Source of the DNA: Nocardia cyriacigeorgica
GTDB lineage: Bacteria; Actinomycetota; Actinomycetes; Mycobacteriales; Mycobacteriaceae
NCBI RefSeq assembly: GCF_005863245.1
Contig: NZ_VBUT01000009.1
Span: 1-64,000 of the forward strand
Direction: 5' to 3'
DNA: 64,000 nt
The position numbers and the translations under genes were made by a program. How positions within the stretch are numbered: the first letter of the stretch is position 1; each line of letters begins with the position of its first letter. The notes under the pieces were generated by a model. The model was not told where the DNA came from, made no database searches, and saw nothing but the letters and a program-made list of their open reading frames with translations. This document shows positions 1 to 50,106 of the stretch, piece by piece.

Positions 1-178
1 ACAGCAGTTGGTTGACCTGGCGTTGGGCGTCGTCGCCGAGGTCGTCGAGGGTGGTGGCGGCGCTGCTGTAGGCATCGGCCATGCGCCGCATCGCGGTCTC
101 ATCGCCCTCGGGCCAGTCACCGGCCCCGACGACGTACTTCGCGGCCCACTGCAACGCCTCGGGAATCTCGATGCCCAC
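1..178 (-). CDS. CpnT-like WXG100-domain protein, N-terminal fragment
   Basis: The reverse strand encodes the first 59 residues of a protein that runs off the left edge of the window. The GTG start at 178 follows a good Shine-Dalgarno sequence (GGAGGG, 7 nt upstream). The peptide begins MGIEIPEALQWAAKYVVGAG and continues with a short GDWPEGDE stretch and an alanine-rich helix. This matches, from memory, the opening of the WXG100-like N-terminal domain of CpnT-type channel/toxin proteins in Nocardia and Mycobacterium. In that family the N-terminus directs ESX (type VII) secretion and a toxin domain sits at the C-terminus. Here the C-terminus, and so any toxin activity, is outside the window. 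The assignment rests on the N-terminal motif only. The gene diverges from the AbiE pair. Confidence 0.6.
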   Translation of the reverse strand, partial: MGIEIPEALQWAAKYVVGAGDWPEGDETAMRRMADAYSSAATTLDDLGDDAQRQVNQLL

Positions 179-371
179 CCCAGAACCCTCCACTCCGCCG
201 ACTGCGCTCAGAACTTACCTACGCAGACATGGACGCGCCGGACCCGGCTTCGGTTCCATCGGCTTTCGGCGGAGTCGACATTCATGTGGATTGAGGATCC
301 GGAGACCTAGCAGCTTCGGCGGGTCGAGCTGCTTCATGGAAGAGCGTTTCGATAGCAAGACTGGCATGAGA

Positions 372-388
372 GTAGGCTCTTAGCCTAC
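372..388. promoter_or_regulatory. Perfect inverted repeat ahead of abiEi, candidate autoregulatory operator
   Basis: GTAGGCT and AGCCTAC form a perfect 7-bp palindrome with a 3-nt centre (CTT), ending 13 nt before the abiEi start codon. The left arm contains TAGGCT, which fits an actinobacterial -10 hexamer. AbiEi antitoxins are known to bind inverted repeats in their own promoter and repress the operon. That this is the AbiEi site is inference from position and symmetry. Confidence 0.5.
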
Positions 389-401
389 GGAGGTGCCAGT
401 G

Positions 402-1034
402 ATGCCGAAGGTTTCCGCTCGAACCCCAGCAGAATTGCTTCAACGTCCGATCCGGATATTGCGTCCCCGAGACGCCGCGCCGGTCTACCGGCATCCGCGA
501 CCGGAGATCGCGCGTCTGGCCGATGCCGGCGCTCTGCATCGCGTGGCCACTGGCTACTACGCCGCTGTACCCGATGATCGCGTCGGTTCGATCTGGCTGC
601 CCGAGCTCGAGCCGACAGCGCTCGGCATCGCGGCCGCCGACGAGGGCATCGAATCGGTGGCGCTCATGGGGTTGTCCGCAGCTCGGGTGCACGGTGCGAT
701 ACCGCGCGCGCTGGCAGTTGCCGTTGTGGCAGCGAGCCGGCACCGGACCACCCTGGAACTGATCGATCGGCCCGCGACGGTCTACTTCGTCCGCCGGGAG
801 GTCGAAAAACTCGACCTCCAGCGGCATCGGTGGGATCTCGGAAGCGGCTGGATTACCAGCGTCGAACAAACCGCCCTCGACCTGGCCGCGCGCCCGGAAC
901 TCGGTGGACTACCCGACGAGGCATGGTCGGCTGCGCACGCTTTGTTGCCAAGAGCCGATCGCGAACTGCTTACCCAGCTCGCGGCGGCGCAGCGGCGGAC
1001 GTCTGCCCTCAACCGTCTGCTCGAGGCCATCTGA
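402..1034 (+). CDS. abiEi: AbiEi family type IV antitoxin / transcriptional regulator
   Basis: A 210-residue protein of the AbiEi antitoxin family. It has an N-terminal winged-helix part (roughly residues 8-90, with the pattern LADAGALHRVATGYY) and a C-terminal antitoxin domain. The family has two jobs: repressing its own operon and countering the AbiEii nucleotidyltransferase. I chose ATG at 402 over the in-frame GTG at 393 because GGAGG sits 8 nt before the ATG and would overlap the GTG. A perfect palindrome lies directly upstream and fits autoregulation. The stop codon is one base from the start of the toxin gene, so the two are one operon and probably translationally coupled. Family membership is inferred from motif and gene pairing. 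Confidence 0.82.
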   Translation: MPKVSARTPAELLQRPIRILRPRDAAPVYRHPRPEIARLADAGALHRVATGYYAAVPDDRVGSIWLPELEPTALGIAAADEGIESVALMGLSAARVHGAIPRALAVAVVAASRHRTTLELIDRPATVYFVRREVEKLDLQRHRWDLGSGWITSVEQTALDLAARPELGGLPDEAWSAAHALLPRADRELLTQLAAAQRRTSALNRLLEAI

Positions 1035-1035
1035 C

Positions 1036-1794
1036 ATGCTCACATTCGACGAGGAGCAGCGCGTGGCAGGTCAGTTCGGCGTTGCCGTCGAACAAGTGCG
1101 CCGCGACCATCTCATCTCGCACCTTCTCGGCGCCATCAGTCGCGACTTCTCCGAGGACGTCTTGTTCTTCGGCGGGACGGCGCTGTCGCGGACTGTGCTG
1201 CCGGACGGGCGGCTGTCGGAGGACATTGATCTGATCGCGCTCGGCAGGCGACAGGAGATCGCCGAGCGAATGGAGCGCCTGCTCCTTCGGGCGGTACGAC
1301 GCGAGTTTCCTGATCTTCAATGGCGGCCCGCGTTGACCGATGTGCGCGATACCCAGCCAGCGGTGATCATCACCTCGGCCGGGACCGCCGTACGAGTACA
1401 GCTGCTGAATCGAACCGGATATCCGTCCTGGCCCACCGAGCTCCGGCAGATTGTCCAGCGTTATGCCGACGCTCCTGCTGCCGAGCTGATCGTCCCGACA
1501 ACTCCGGCATTCGTGGCCTGGAAGACCGCTGCTTGGGCGGACCGTAGAGCATCGCGCGATCTGTACGACTTGAAACTGCTCGCCGACCACGGCGCGGTTA
1601 CCGAGGACGCAGCCGAACTTTTTCGCCGGTACGGTCCGACGAACCGCTACCCGTCCGGCGCACTGTTCACCGATCCACCGGACGAGGCCACGTGGCGGCG
1701 TGAGTTGTCGGCCCAGACCCGCCTCACGGTGACGGCTGCCGATGCTCTCCGATATGTCCGCGGGGTGTGGGCGAGCATCGTGCCCACGGCATGA
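1036..1794 (+). CDS. abiEii: AbiEii/AbiGii family nucleotidyltransferase toxin
   Basis: A 252-residue DNA polymerase beta-type nucleotidyltransferase of the AbiEii/MenT family. Residues 45-48 carry the GG(T/S) nucleotide-binding motif (FFGGTALS), and residues 61-66 read SEDIDL, giving the two metal-binding aspartates (D63, D65). Members act as type IV toxins or abortive-infection effectors by transferring nucleotides to RNA, with tRNA known for MenT. The ATG at 1036 lies one base after the antitoxin stop. A longer in-frame reading back to 904 would overlap the antitoxin and is rejected. A C-terminal helical region (RRASRDLYDLKLL) matches the family. A hairpin follows immediately, so the operon probably ends here. 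Confidence 0.85.
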   Translation: MLTFDEEQRVAGQFGVAVEQVRRDHLISHLLGAISRDFSEDVLFFGGTALSRTVLPDGRLSEDIDLIALGRRQEIAERMERLLLRAVRREFPDLQWRPALTDVRDTQPAVIITSAGTAVRVQLLNRTGYPSWPTELRQIVQRYADAPAAELIVPTTPAFVAWKTAAWADRRASRDLYDLKLLADHGAVTEDAAELFRRYGPTNRYPSGALFTDPPDEATWRRELSAQTRLTVTAADALRYVRGVWASIVPTA

Positions 1795-1798
1795 CGAC

Positions 1799-1819
1799 GC
1801 GGCTCACACCCAGAGCCGC
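1799..1819 (+). terminator. Hairpin after abiEii
   Basis: GCGGCTC, a 7-nt loop, then GAGCCGC form a perfect 7-bp GC stem starting 5 nt after the abiEii stop. There is no U-tract, which is common for actinobacterial intrinsic terminators. It separates the toxin-antitoxin operon from the NRPS gene. Confidence 0.5.
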
Positions 1820-2170
1820 CCCAGCCCCACTGTCGCCCGGCTCACGCCCGCCGGACAACCGCCGTGAGTCACCCGGAAACTCCAGGCAACCCCAACTCCA
1901 CCCCGCCGCCAGCGACGATGTGCGCAGGCTATGGGCGTTGGTTGGTTCGGTGCCCGGGGCGACGGTAGATTGATTCGGTGATCAGCAGCGAAGTTCGCGG
2001 ATGTGCCGCGTGGGTGACCTCGGGTCCGGTCGTGCCCATGTAACAAGTGGCCCGGCGGACAGATAGTGCCAATGAACATTTTTGTCTGATTGATACGAGA
2101 ACTGAGCTCGGAGAAGTGGACGCCACGCTTGGATAGGTGAGCGTCCTGTCCGGGTGTCGTCGGGGAGCGC
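1820..2170 (+). promoter_or_regulatory. Intergenic region upstream of the NRPS gene
   Basis: About 350 bp without a convincing gene. Short open frames here lack family motifs and ribosome sites. The only AT-rich patch (about 2066-2104, with a TTTTTGTCTGATTGATACGA core) is the most plausible promoter area, but no clear -35/-10 pair can be assigned. I found no IdeR-type iron box here, so the sequence does not support calling the NRPS an iron-regulated siderophore system. Confidence 0.3.
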
Positions 2171-45760
<43,590 letters not shown>

Positions 45761-45769
45761 TTGCGGTTC

Positions 45770-45809
45770 GAGCCGGTGTGTGGCGACGATCGTGGCCTCA
45801 CACCGGCTC
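45770..45809 (+). terminator. Strong hairpin after the NRPS gene
   Basis: GAGCCGGTGTG pairs perfectly with CACACCGGCTC (11 bp). Inside the 18-nt loop GGC/GCC and an ACGATCGT palindrome can extend the stem. It begins 10 nt after the NRPS stop and has no U-tract. It is a probable intrinsic terminator isolating the NRPS transcript from the genes to the right. Confidence 0.6.
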
Positions 45810-45953
45810 TGCCAACGCGGCGGCGCTGATGATGGCGGGTACCTGGGCGCCGAACTCCGGTAAGCACTCGCGTGGTCCAGCTTGTGGGCGCTACTGTGTC
45901 GACGCTCGACGATCATGGACGGCTGCATTCGCGGCCGCTAGGAGGTGCGTCGC

Positions 45954-46529
45954 ATGCTCAAACCTGCTGCGGGTGCAGGCCGTTGGACTGCCGCCGATCT
46001 CGACGGCCTACCCGAGAACGGGCTGCGCTACGAGGTGCTCAACGGCCAGCTCGTTGTCAGTACTGCACCCAAGCCTCGGCATCAGATGCTGTTACAACGG
46101 CTGGTGCGGAGAATGGTCGACGCGGCTACGTCCGAATTCGTGGTGCTCGAGGGAGTCGGGGTACTGATCGGCGACGACGAGCCTATCCCCGATGTGATCG
46201 TCGCAACCGGGCCGATCCCGTGGGATGCGCGTGGGATTCCGGTCGAACAGGTTCAGTTGGCCGTCGAAGTCGTCTCGGGCTCGACCACCCTCCAAGATCG
46301 CATGGTGAAGCCGGTCTTGTATGCGGATGGTGGGATTCCTGCCTACTGGCGCTTCGAGATCAACTCCTTCAAAGGCCGGCTGCCTGGTGAGGAACTTCCT
46401 GTGTTGTTCGCTCACGTGATCGGGGACGATCAGAAGTACCAGCAGACGCATCGGGTGCCCGGCGGAGAGAAGGTCACCGTGCGAAGCCCGTTCGACGTCA
46501 CGATCGACCCAGCCGCCCTGTTGCCTTGA
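45954..46529 (+). CDS. Uma2 family (DUF820) restriction-endonuclease-fold protein
   Basis: A 191-residue protein of the Uma2/DUF820 family, which has a PD-(D/E)XK nuclease fold. Visible family features are LPENGLRYEVLNGQLVVS at the N-terminus, IPDVIVA (the conserved acidic position, about residue 80), VQLAVEVVS, and the DRMVKPVLYADGGIPAYW lysine/tyrosine segment. The ATG at 45954 is preferred over GTG 45945 because GGAGG lies 8 nt before it. Uma2 proteins are widespread as single genes in actinobacteria and cyanobacteria; their substrate is not established. The gene is 143 nt downstream of the NRPS terminator, so I do not link it to peptide biosynthesis. The next gene, a VapB-like protein, follows within 35 nt and may be co-transcribed. 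Confidence 0.8.
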   Translation: MLKPAAGAGRWTAADLDGLPENGLRYEVLNGQLVVSTAPKPRHQMLLQRLVRRMVDAATSEFVVLEGVGVLIGDDEPIPDVIVATGPIPWDARGIPVEQVQLAVEVVSGSTTLQDRMVKPVLYADGGIPAYWRFEINSFKGRLPGEELPVLFAHVIGDDQKYQQTHRVPGGEKVTVRSPFDVTIDPAALLP

Positions 46530-46564
46530 ATGAGGGCGAACGAGCACATCCGGTCGCTGGAGCT

Positions 46565-46744
46565 ATGGCCAAGACGTTGATCGAACTGCCGGACGAACTG
46601 ATCGAACAGGCGCGCCAGGTTGTCGGTGGCGCAACAGCAACCGAGACCGTCCTGACGGCGCTGCGTCTATTCGTCCGGCAGCATCGGCAGCGCGAGGCCA
46701 TCGCGTGGATCGCCGACTCCGCGCCGTTCCTGAGGAGTCGATGA
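46565..46744 (+). CDS. Orphan VapB-like (ribbon-helix-helix) antitoxin
   Basis: A 59-residue protein starting MAKTLIELPDELIEQARQVV, with the ATET...ALRLFVRQHRQREA pattern of VapB family antitoxins (ribbon-helix-helix DNA-binding N-terminus, toxin-binding C-terminus). ATG 46565 is the natural family start. A TTG-initiated extension to 46526 overlaps the end of the upstream gene and is not supported. No PIN-domain VapC gene follows: the next gene is convergent, 21 nt away. The antitoxin is therefore unpaired in this window. It may act as a stand-alone regulator or be a relic of a lost pair. Confidence 0.65.
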   Translation: MAKTLIELPDELIEQARQVVGGATATETVLTALRLFVRQHRQREAIAWIADSAPFLRSR

Positions 46745-46760
46745 TCGGCTGCCGAGCCGA
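46745..46760. terminator. Bidirectional hairpin between convergent genes
   Basis: TCGGCT-GCCG-AGCCGA forms a 6-bp stem with a 4-nt loop. It sits exactly in the 21-nt gap between the stop codons of the VapB-like gene (+) and the YHS-domain gene (-), where a shared terminator is expected. Confidence 0.5.
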
Positions 46761-46765
46761 CATGC

Positions 46766-47374
46766 TTATGTGAGGGCGTGTTCCTCGGCGAAGACCTTGC
46801 GGCACACCGGGGCGCAGAAGACGCGGGTTTCGCCGTTGTAAGTGAGGGTGTATTCGGCGGTGGCGATTTCGAGGGTCATGCCGCAGACGGGGTCGACGCC
46901 GTAGCCTTCGGGGATGTCGCGGGTGTCGGCCTCGCTGTCGTAATCGGCGGTCATCATTTTGGTGAGCTCGGTGGCGGTGGTGGTGCGGCCGGCGGTGCCG
47001 AGGTTGTGTTCGCGGACGCCGAGAATCTGCACCACGCAATGCGGGTGGTCGCGCAGCCGCTGCGGATCGCCTTCGAATTCGGCGATGGCGTCGGTGATCA
47101 AGGGGATGATGCCGTCGCCGAAACCTTGGCCCGCCCACGAACCGGGGACCGTGACCCGGGCCAGGTAGCGCGGTGCGTCGGACAGGCTCGGCCCGCCGGT
47201 GGCCCAGGCGGCGGGCTGGTGCACGAGGACGTGGGTGAACTCGCGGGCGCGCGCCATCACCGCGTCGGGCGCGGAGTCTGCGGCGGTGATCGTGTGCAGC
47301 ACGTGCGCGGCGAGGGCCTGGCCGCGCTCACCGGTCAAGGTGGGATCGGATACGTACAGATCGATAGTCATCAT
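46766..47374 (-). CDS. YHS-domain protein with tautomerase-like N-terminal region
   Basis: A 202-residue protein. Residues about 158-200 form a YHS domain: VDPVCGM (Cys164), YTLTYNGETRVFC (Cys187) and Cys191, a cysteine arrangement associated with heavy-metal binding in metal-transport and redox proteins. Residues 1-140 resemble a tautomerase/MIF-like fold (MTIDLYVSDPTLTGERGQAL...), but the catalytic N-terminal proline is absent, so tautomerase activity is doubtful. ATG 47374 is preceded by AAGGAGA. It lies 201 nt downstream of the peroxiredoxin-like gene on the same strand and may share its TetR-controlled promoter, suggesting a role in metal or oxidative stress (inference). Confidence 0.65.
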   Translation of the reverse strand: MMTIDLYVSDPTLTGERGQALAAHVLHTITAADSAPDAVMARAREFTHVLVHQPAAWATGGPSLSDAPRYLARVTVPGSWAGQGFGDGIIPLITDAIAEFEGDPQRLRDHPHCVVQILGVREHNLGTAGRTTTATELTKMMTADYDSEADTRDIPEGYGVDPVCGMTLEIATAEYTLTYNGETRVFCAPVCRKVFAEEHALT

Positions 47375-47575
47375 GAGTGAATCTCCTTCGAAGGCAACAA
47401 GGTCGCCGTATGGATAAAGGCCGAATCGGGACCGCGCAGGTTACGCGGGCAGGTGGATGTTCTCCCGGCGCGAAGATGTCGGGGTCGGCGCGGCAGGTCG
47501 ACCGCACGCCGCCCACGCCTCGGTGGTGTGCTGCCGCGAGGGCCGTTGAAAGCAGCAGGACGGGCCGAGCGACTG

Positions 47576-48142
47576 TTATCGAGATACCCCGGACTCGGTC
47601 TGTGCGGCGTTAGCCAGCAGTTCGTCGACAGACCACTGATCGTCCGCGTGCTGCCCGTGCTTGCTCGCCACAACCCGGCCGTCAGGCGCGATCAGGAAAT
47701 CCGCGGGCAGGCCAAGCCGCCCGCCTTCCGGGTTGCCCGGTGGCGTGACGTGGCCGGGCTCGCGTGACGCACGCAGCTCACGAGCGACGGCACGGACGAT
47801 GGTCGGCCAGGCCCGCGGATCGAGCAGCGCGCGTGGCGCCGATTCCACACCGAACTCGCGGTAGAGACGGCGGTCGGGGTCGGCGATCACTGCCAGCGGC
47901 AGGTCGGCGGTGTATTTCAGCAGCTCTTCGGCGCTGGAATGGAAGACGACGACCTCGCGGATATTCGCCGCACTGATCTCATCCAGCCGATTGACGATCG
48001 ACCGCAGATGCAGGCTGCACACCGGGCAGCCCGCGAATCTGCGGAATTGCAGGTGGATCAGGCAATCGGGGTCGGGTATCGGCACCGGGGCGCCGGTAAT
48101 CGTCACGAGCTCACGGCCCGTGACGGTGGTGGGGAACGACAT
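47576..48142 (-). CDS. Peroxiredoxin-like (AhpC/TSA) thioredoxin-fold protein
   Basis: A 188-residue protein of the peroxiredoxin-like family. The redox motif is FAGCPVCSLHLR (Cys39 and Cys42), followed by VVVFHSSAEELL and IADPDRRLYREFGVE, which are typical AhpC/TSA segments. A GLPADFLIAPDGRVV strand lies near the C-terminus. The CPVC pair differs from the single peroxidatic Cys of classical AhpC, so it may work as a thiol-disulfide reductase. ATG 48142 has AAGGAG 6 nt upstream. The gene diverges from a TetR gene; its -35 (TTGACA) and a palindromic operator lie in the 68-bp gap, so repression by that TetR is likely (inference). Confidence 0.8.
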   Translation of the reverse strand: MSFPTTVTGRELVTITGAPVPIPDPDCLIHLQFRRFAGCPVCSLHLRSIVNRLDEISAANIREVVVFHSSAEELLKYTADLPLAVIADPDRRLYREFGVESAPRALLDPRAWPTIVRAVARELRASREPGHVTPPGNPEGGRLGLPADFLIAPDGRVVASKHGQHADDQWSVDELLANAAQTESGVSR

Positions 48143-48158
48143 CGGGATCTCCTTAAGT

Positions 48159-48207
48159 GTACAAAGTACGCCTACAGCCAGTATGCGCGTATCGCGTACG
48201 CTGTCAA
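48159..48207 (-). promoter_or_regulatory. Divergent promoter region with two palindromic operators
   Basis: The 68-bp gap between the peroxiredoxin-like gene (-) and the TetR gene (+) holds two inverted repeats. One is GTATGCG-N5-CGCGTAC at 48181-48199 (6 of 7 arm positions paired). The other is GTGTAC-AAA-GTACGC at about 48157-48171 (core 48159-48169). On the minus strand a TTGACA -35 (48202-48207) sits 17 nt from a weak -10 near 48179-48184, so the 19-bp palindrome fills the spacer. This is a textbook position for a TetR repressor. Binding is inferred. Confidence 0.55.
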
Positions 48208-48210
48208 TCC

Positions 48211-48846
48211 ATGCCGCGTCCCCGTTCGCTGACCACCGACGACCTGACCGGCGCCGCCCTCACCGTGATCGACCGCGACGGCCTCGACGCCCTCACCATG
48301 CGCGCCGTCGCCAAGGAGCTCGGCATGGCGACCATGGCCCTCTATCGTTACGTCGCGGACCGGACAGCCCTCGAAGTTCTCGTCGTCCAGCGCGTCTTCG
48401 CCGCCGTCGACCTCACCCTTCCGCCCGGCCTGGACTGGCGCGACCGCGTCCGTCTACTCCTCGACCGCACCCGTCGGGCCTCGGCCGAACACCCCGCCGC
48501 CGTACCCCTGATCCTGCGCCACCGCCAGTCCGCCCGCGGCTCCCTCGACCTCATCGAAGCCATGCTCTCGGCCCTCACCGACGCGGGTCTCACCGGCACC
48601 GACCGCGTCATAGCCCAGCGCACCCTCATCGCCTACCTACTCGGCTTCCTCCAAAACGAGCACTACGCCGCGCTCTCGGGTCAAGGCACCGCAATCATGG
48701 CCGCCCTATCCCCCCAGGAGTTCCCATTGCTCGCGCAGACAGCAGGAGACGCGCAAGCAGTCCCACCCGAAAGGGAGTTCAACGCCGGACTGGATGTCAT
48801 CCTCGATGGACTCGCCAATCAGGCGTCGCCAGAACATAGTTCGTAG
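48211..48846 (+). CDS. TetR/AcrR family transcriptional regulator
   Basis: A 211-residue TetR-family repressor. The helix-turn-helix spans about residues 8-55 (LTGAALTVIDRDGLDALTMR, VAKELGMATMALYRYVADR). The C-terminal ligand domain starts near VDLTLPPGLDWRDRVRLLL and fits the TetR_C class seen in Actinobacteria. ATG 48211 gives the family-typical MPRPRSLTTDDL start. A longer frame to 48157 would run through the operator region and is rejected. No Shine-Dalgarno is visible, so the mRNA may be leaderless. It diverges from the peroxiredoxin-like gene across a palindrome-rich gap, which suggests autoregulation and control of that gene. Confidence 0.85.
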   Translation: MPRPRSLTTDDLTGAALTVIDRDGLDALTMRAVAKELGMATMALYRYVADRTALEVLVVQRVFAAVDLTLPPGLDWRDRVRLLLDRTRRASAEHPAAVPLILRHRQSARGSLDLIEAMLSALTDAGLTGTDRVIAQRTLIAYLLGFLQNEHYAALSGQGTAIMAALSPQEFPLLAQTAGDAQAVPPEREFNAGLDVILDGLANQASPEHSS

Positions 48847-48918
48847 CAATCATGTCGATTTCCGGCGGCAAGGCCCCCCTACCGCACACCAAAGCTGGTG
48901 CCGCACAGGTTCTGATCA

Positions 48919-48965
48919 CCTCGCACAGGCTACGAGGCCCGAAAAGCGCGACAACCTATGCGAGG
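48919..48965. terminator. Long-arm inverted repeat between convergent genes
   Basis: CCTCGCACAGG and CCTATGCGAGG pair at 10 of 11 positions with a 25-nt loop. The repeat lies in the 146-bp gap between the converging TetR gene (+) and lipoprotein gene (-). It could terminate transcription from either side. The rest of the gap shows nothing else. Confidence 0.35.
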
Positions 48966-48992
48966 AACCTTCATCGACCGGTAGGCATGGGA

Positions 48993-49982
48993 CTAGCACC
49001 GTTCGTACTGGCGGGTGAAGGGCTCCGACTCCGGCAGGGCCTCGGGGCGGGGTGGTGGGCAGCCGCCGACGAGGACGGCGAAGGTGGGCCCGCTGCGGGT
49101 GATGATGGTGTAGTCGACCACGCCACCGCGCTGGGACAAGTGGGGAAGGTGGCGGTCGGCGAGTTGTGTCGCCTGCGCGGTGCTGAATTTCTCTCCGTCG
49201 GGCGGGAATACCATCACGCCCAGTGTGCGGCCTGATGCTTCGGGTGGGTCGAATACCGACACCTGGACTATCGCCGAGGTGGGTTGGTCGGTCAGGAACC
49301 ATTCCCACAATTCGAGTTCGCTATCGGACGGGAAGCGGCGGCGGCCGTCGGAGTGGATCACGCTGGGTTCCAGCCTCGAATAGCTCTCGAACATGCCTTC
49401 CCCGTGAACGGGGGACACCTTCCAATTGTTGGACGCCAGCTCCGGGAAGTCCTCGATGATTCGGCGCATTGCCGCGGTGGCACGGTGGGGTTCCGCCTCC
49501 GAGCCCGCGCTGACATTGATGGTGAAGGGCGCGGACCAGTGGATCGTCGCACCGGTCCCGGCCAGGGAGAGGCGGGCCCAGTTGTGGGCTGCGTCGACTT
49601 CCGGTTGCACATCCCGCCCGAACGCCCAGGACCCGAAATAGGAGTCCGTCATCCGCTCGATCTCGACAATTGTCGAGTCACCTCGGTAGTGCGGCGGCAG
49701 CGCCTGCGTGGCCATGACACGCACCACGGACCCGGCGTCGGCCGGTATGGCGTCGTCCTCGAGCTGCACGTCGAGCAGGGATGTGTAGTACGAGTTGGTA
49801 CCGTACGGATGGTATTCGAACGCATGTGACGCGTCGGCCACGCCCGGAACGGCCTCGATGGCCGTCTCGATCTTCCGCGACCAGCTGTCCCGCTCGTCCT
49901 GATCCGGCCCTTCCGGGAAGAGCGAGCATCCAGTGAGCAGGACTGCGGCCATCGACACAATGGCCGGCACTATGAAGCGCAT
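48993..49982 (-). CDS. Putative lipoprotein of unknown function
   Basis: A 329-residue protein with a clear lipoprotein signal peptide: MRF, a hydrophobic stretch, then the lipobox LLTGC with the acylated cysteine at residue 19. It should be exported and anchored to the outer face of the membrane. The mature part is acidic, with alternating strand-like segments and several tryptophans, and I recognise no enzyme motif. A C-terminal pair of cysteines (GGCPPPRP and the last residue) could form a disulfide. ATG 49982 has a weak AGGA 9 nt upstream. The WYL-regulator gene lies 124 nt upstream on the same strand; no functional link is evident. Confidence 0.75.
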   Translation of the reverse strand: MRFIVPAIVSMAAVLLTGCSLFPEGPDQDERDSWSRKIETAIEAVPGVADASHAFEYHPYGTNSYYTSLLDVQLEDDAIPADAGSVVRVMATQALPPHYRGDSTIVEIERMTDSYFGSWAFGRDVQPEVDAAHNWARLSLAGTGATIHWSAPFTINVSAGSEAEPHRATAAMRRIIEDFPELASNNWKVSPVHGEGMFESYSRLEPSVIHSDGRRRFPSDSELELWEWFLTDQPTSAIVQVSVFDPPEASGRTLGVMVFPPDGEKFSTAQATQLADRHLPHLSQRGGVVDYTIITRSGPTFAVLVGGCPPPRPEALPESEPFTRQYERC

Positions 49983-50106
49983 AAGCGTCGATCCTGCCAG
50001 CAGCCGAGGCCGGGCAGCCGGACGAATGTCGTCGGCTCAGGGAAGACCTGCGCGCGCTCACGGTCCCGCTCCTCGGCGTCGATGTGGACTGCCAGATGCG
50101 AGCGGA

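Noticed and set aside
8..310. Plus-strand frames at 8-310 and 81-383
   Set aside because: They are opposite the start of a minus-strand gene with a good ribosome site and a recognisable N-terminus. They have no motifs of their own.
1820..2170. Iron box or siderophore regulation of the NRPS
   Set aside because: No 19-bp sequence close to TTAGGTTAGGCTAACCTAA was found upstream, and no siderophore transport or aryl-acid genes are adjacent.
46745..46765. VapC toxin gene downstream of the VapB-like antitoxin
   Set aside because: Only 21 nt, holding a hairpin, separate it from the convergent YHS gene. No PIN-domain frame exists on either strand nearby.
46778..47380. Plus-strand frame opposite the YHS gene
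   Set aside because: Gly/Val/Ala-rich shadow of a minus-strand gene with clear YHS cysteine motifs and its own Shine-Dalgarno.
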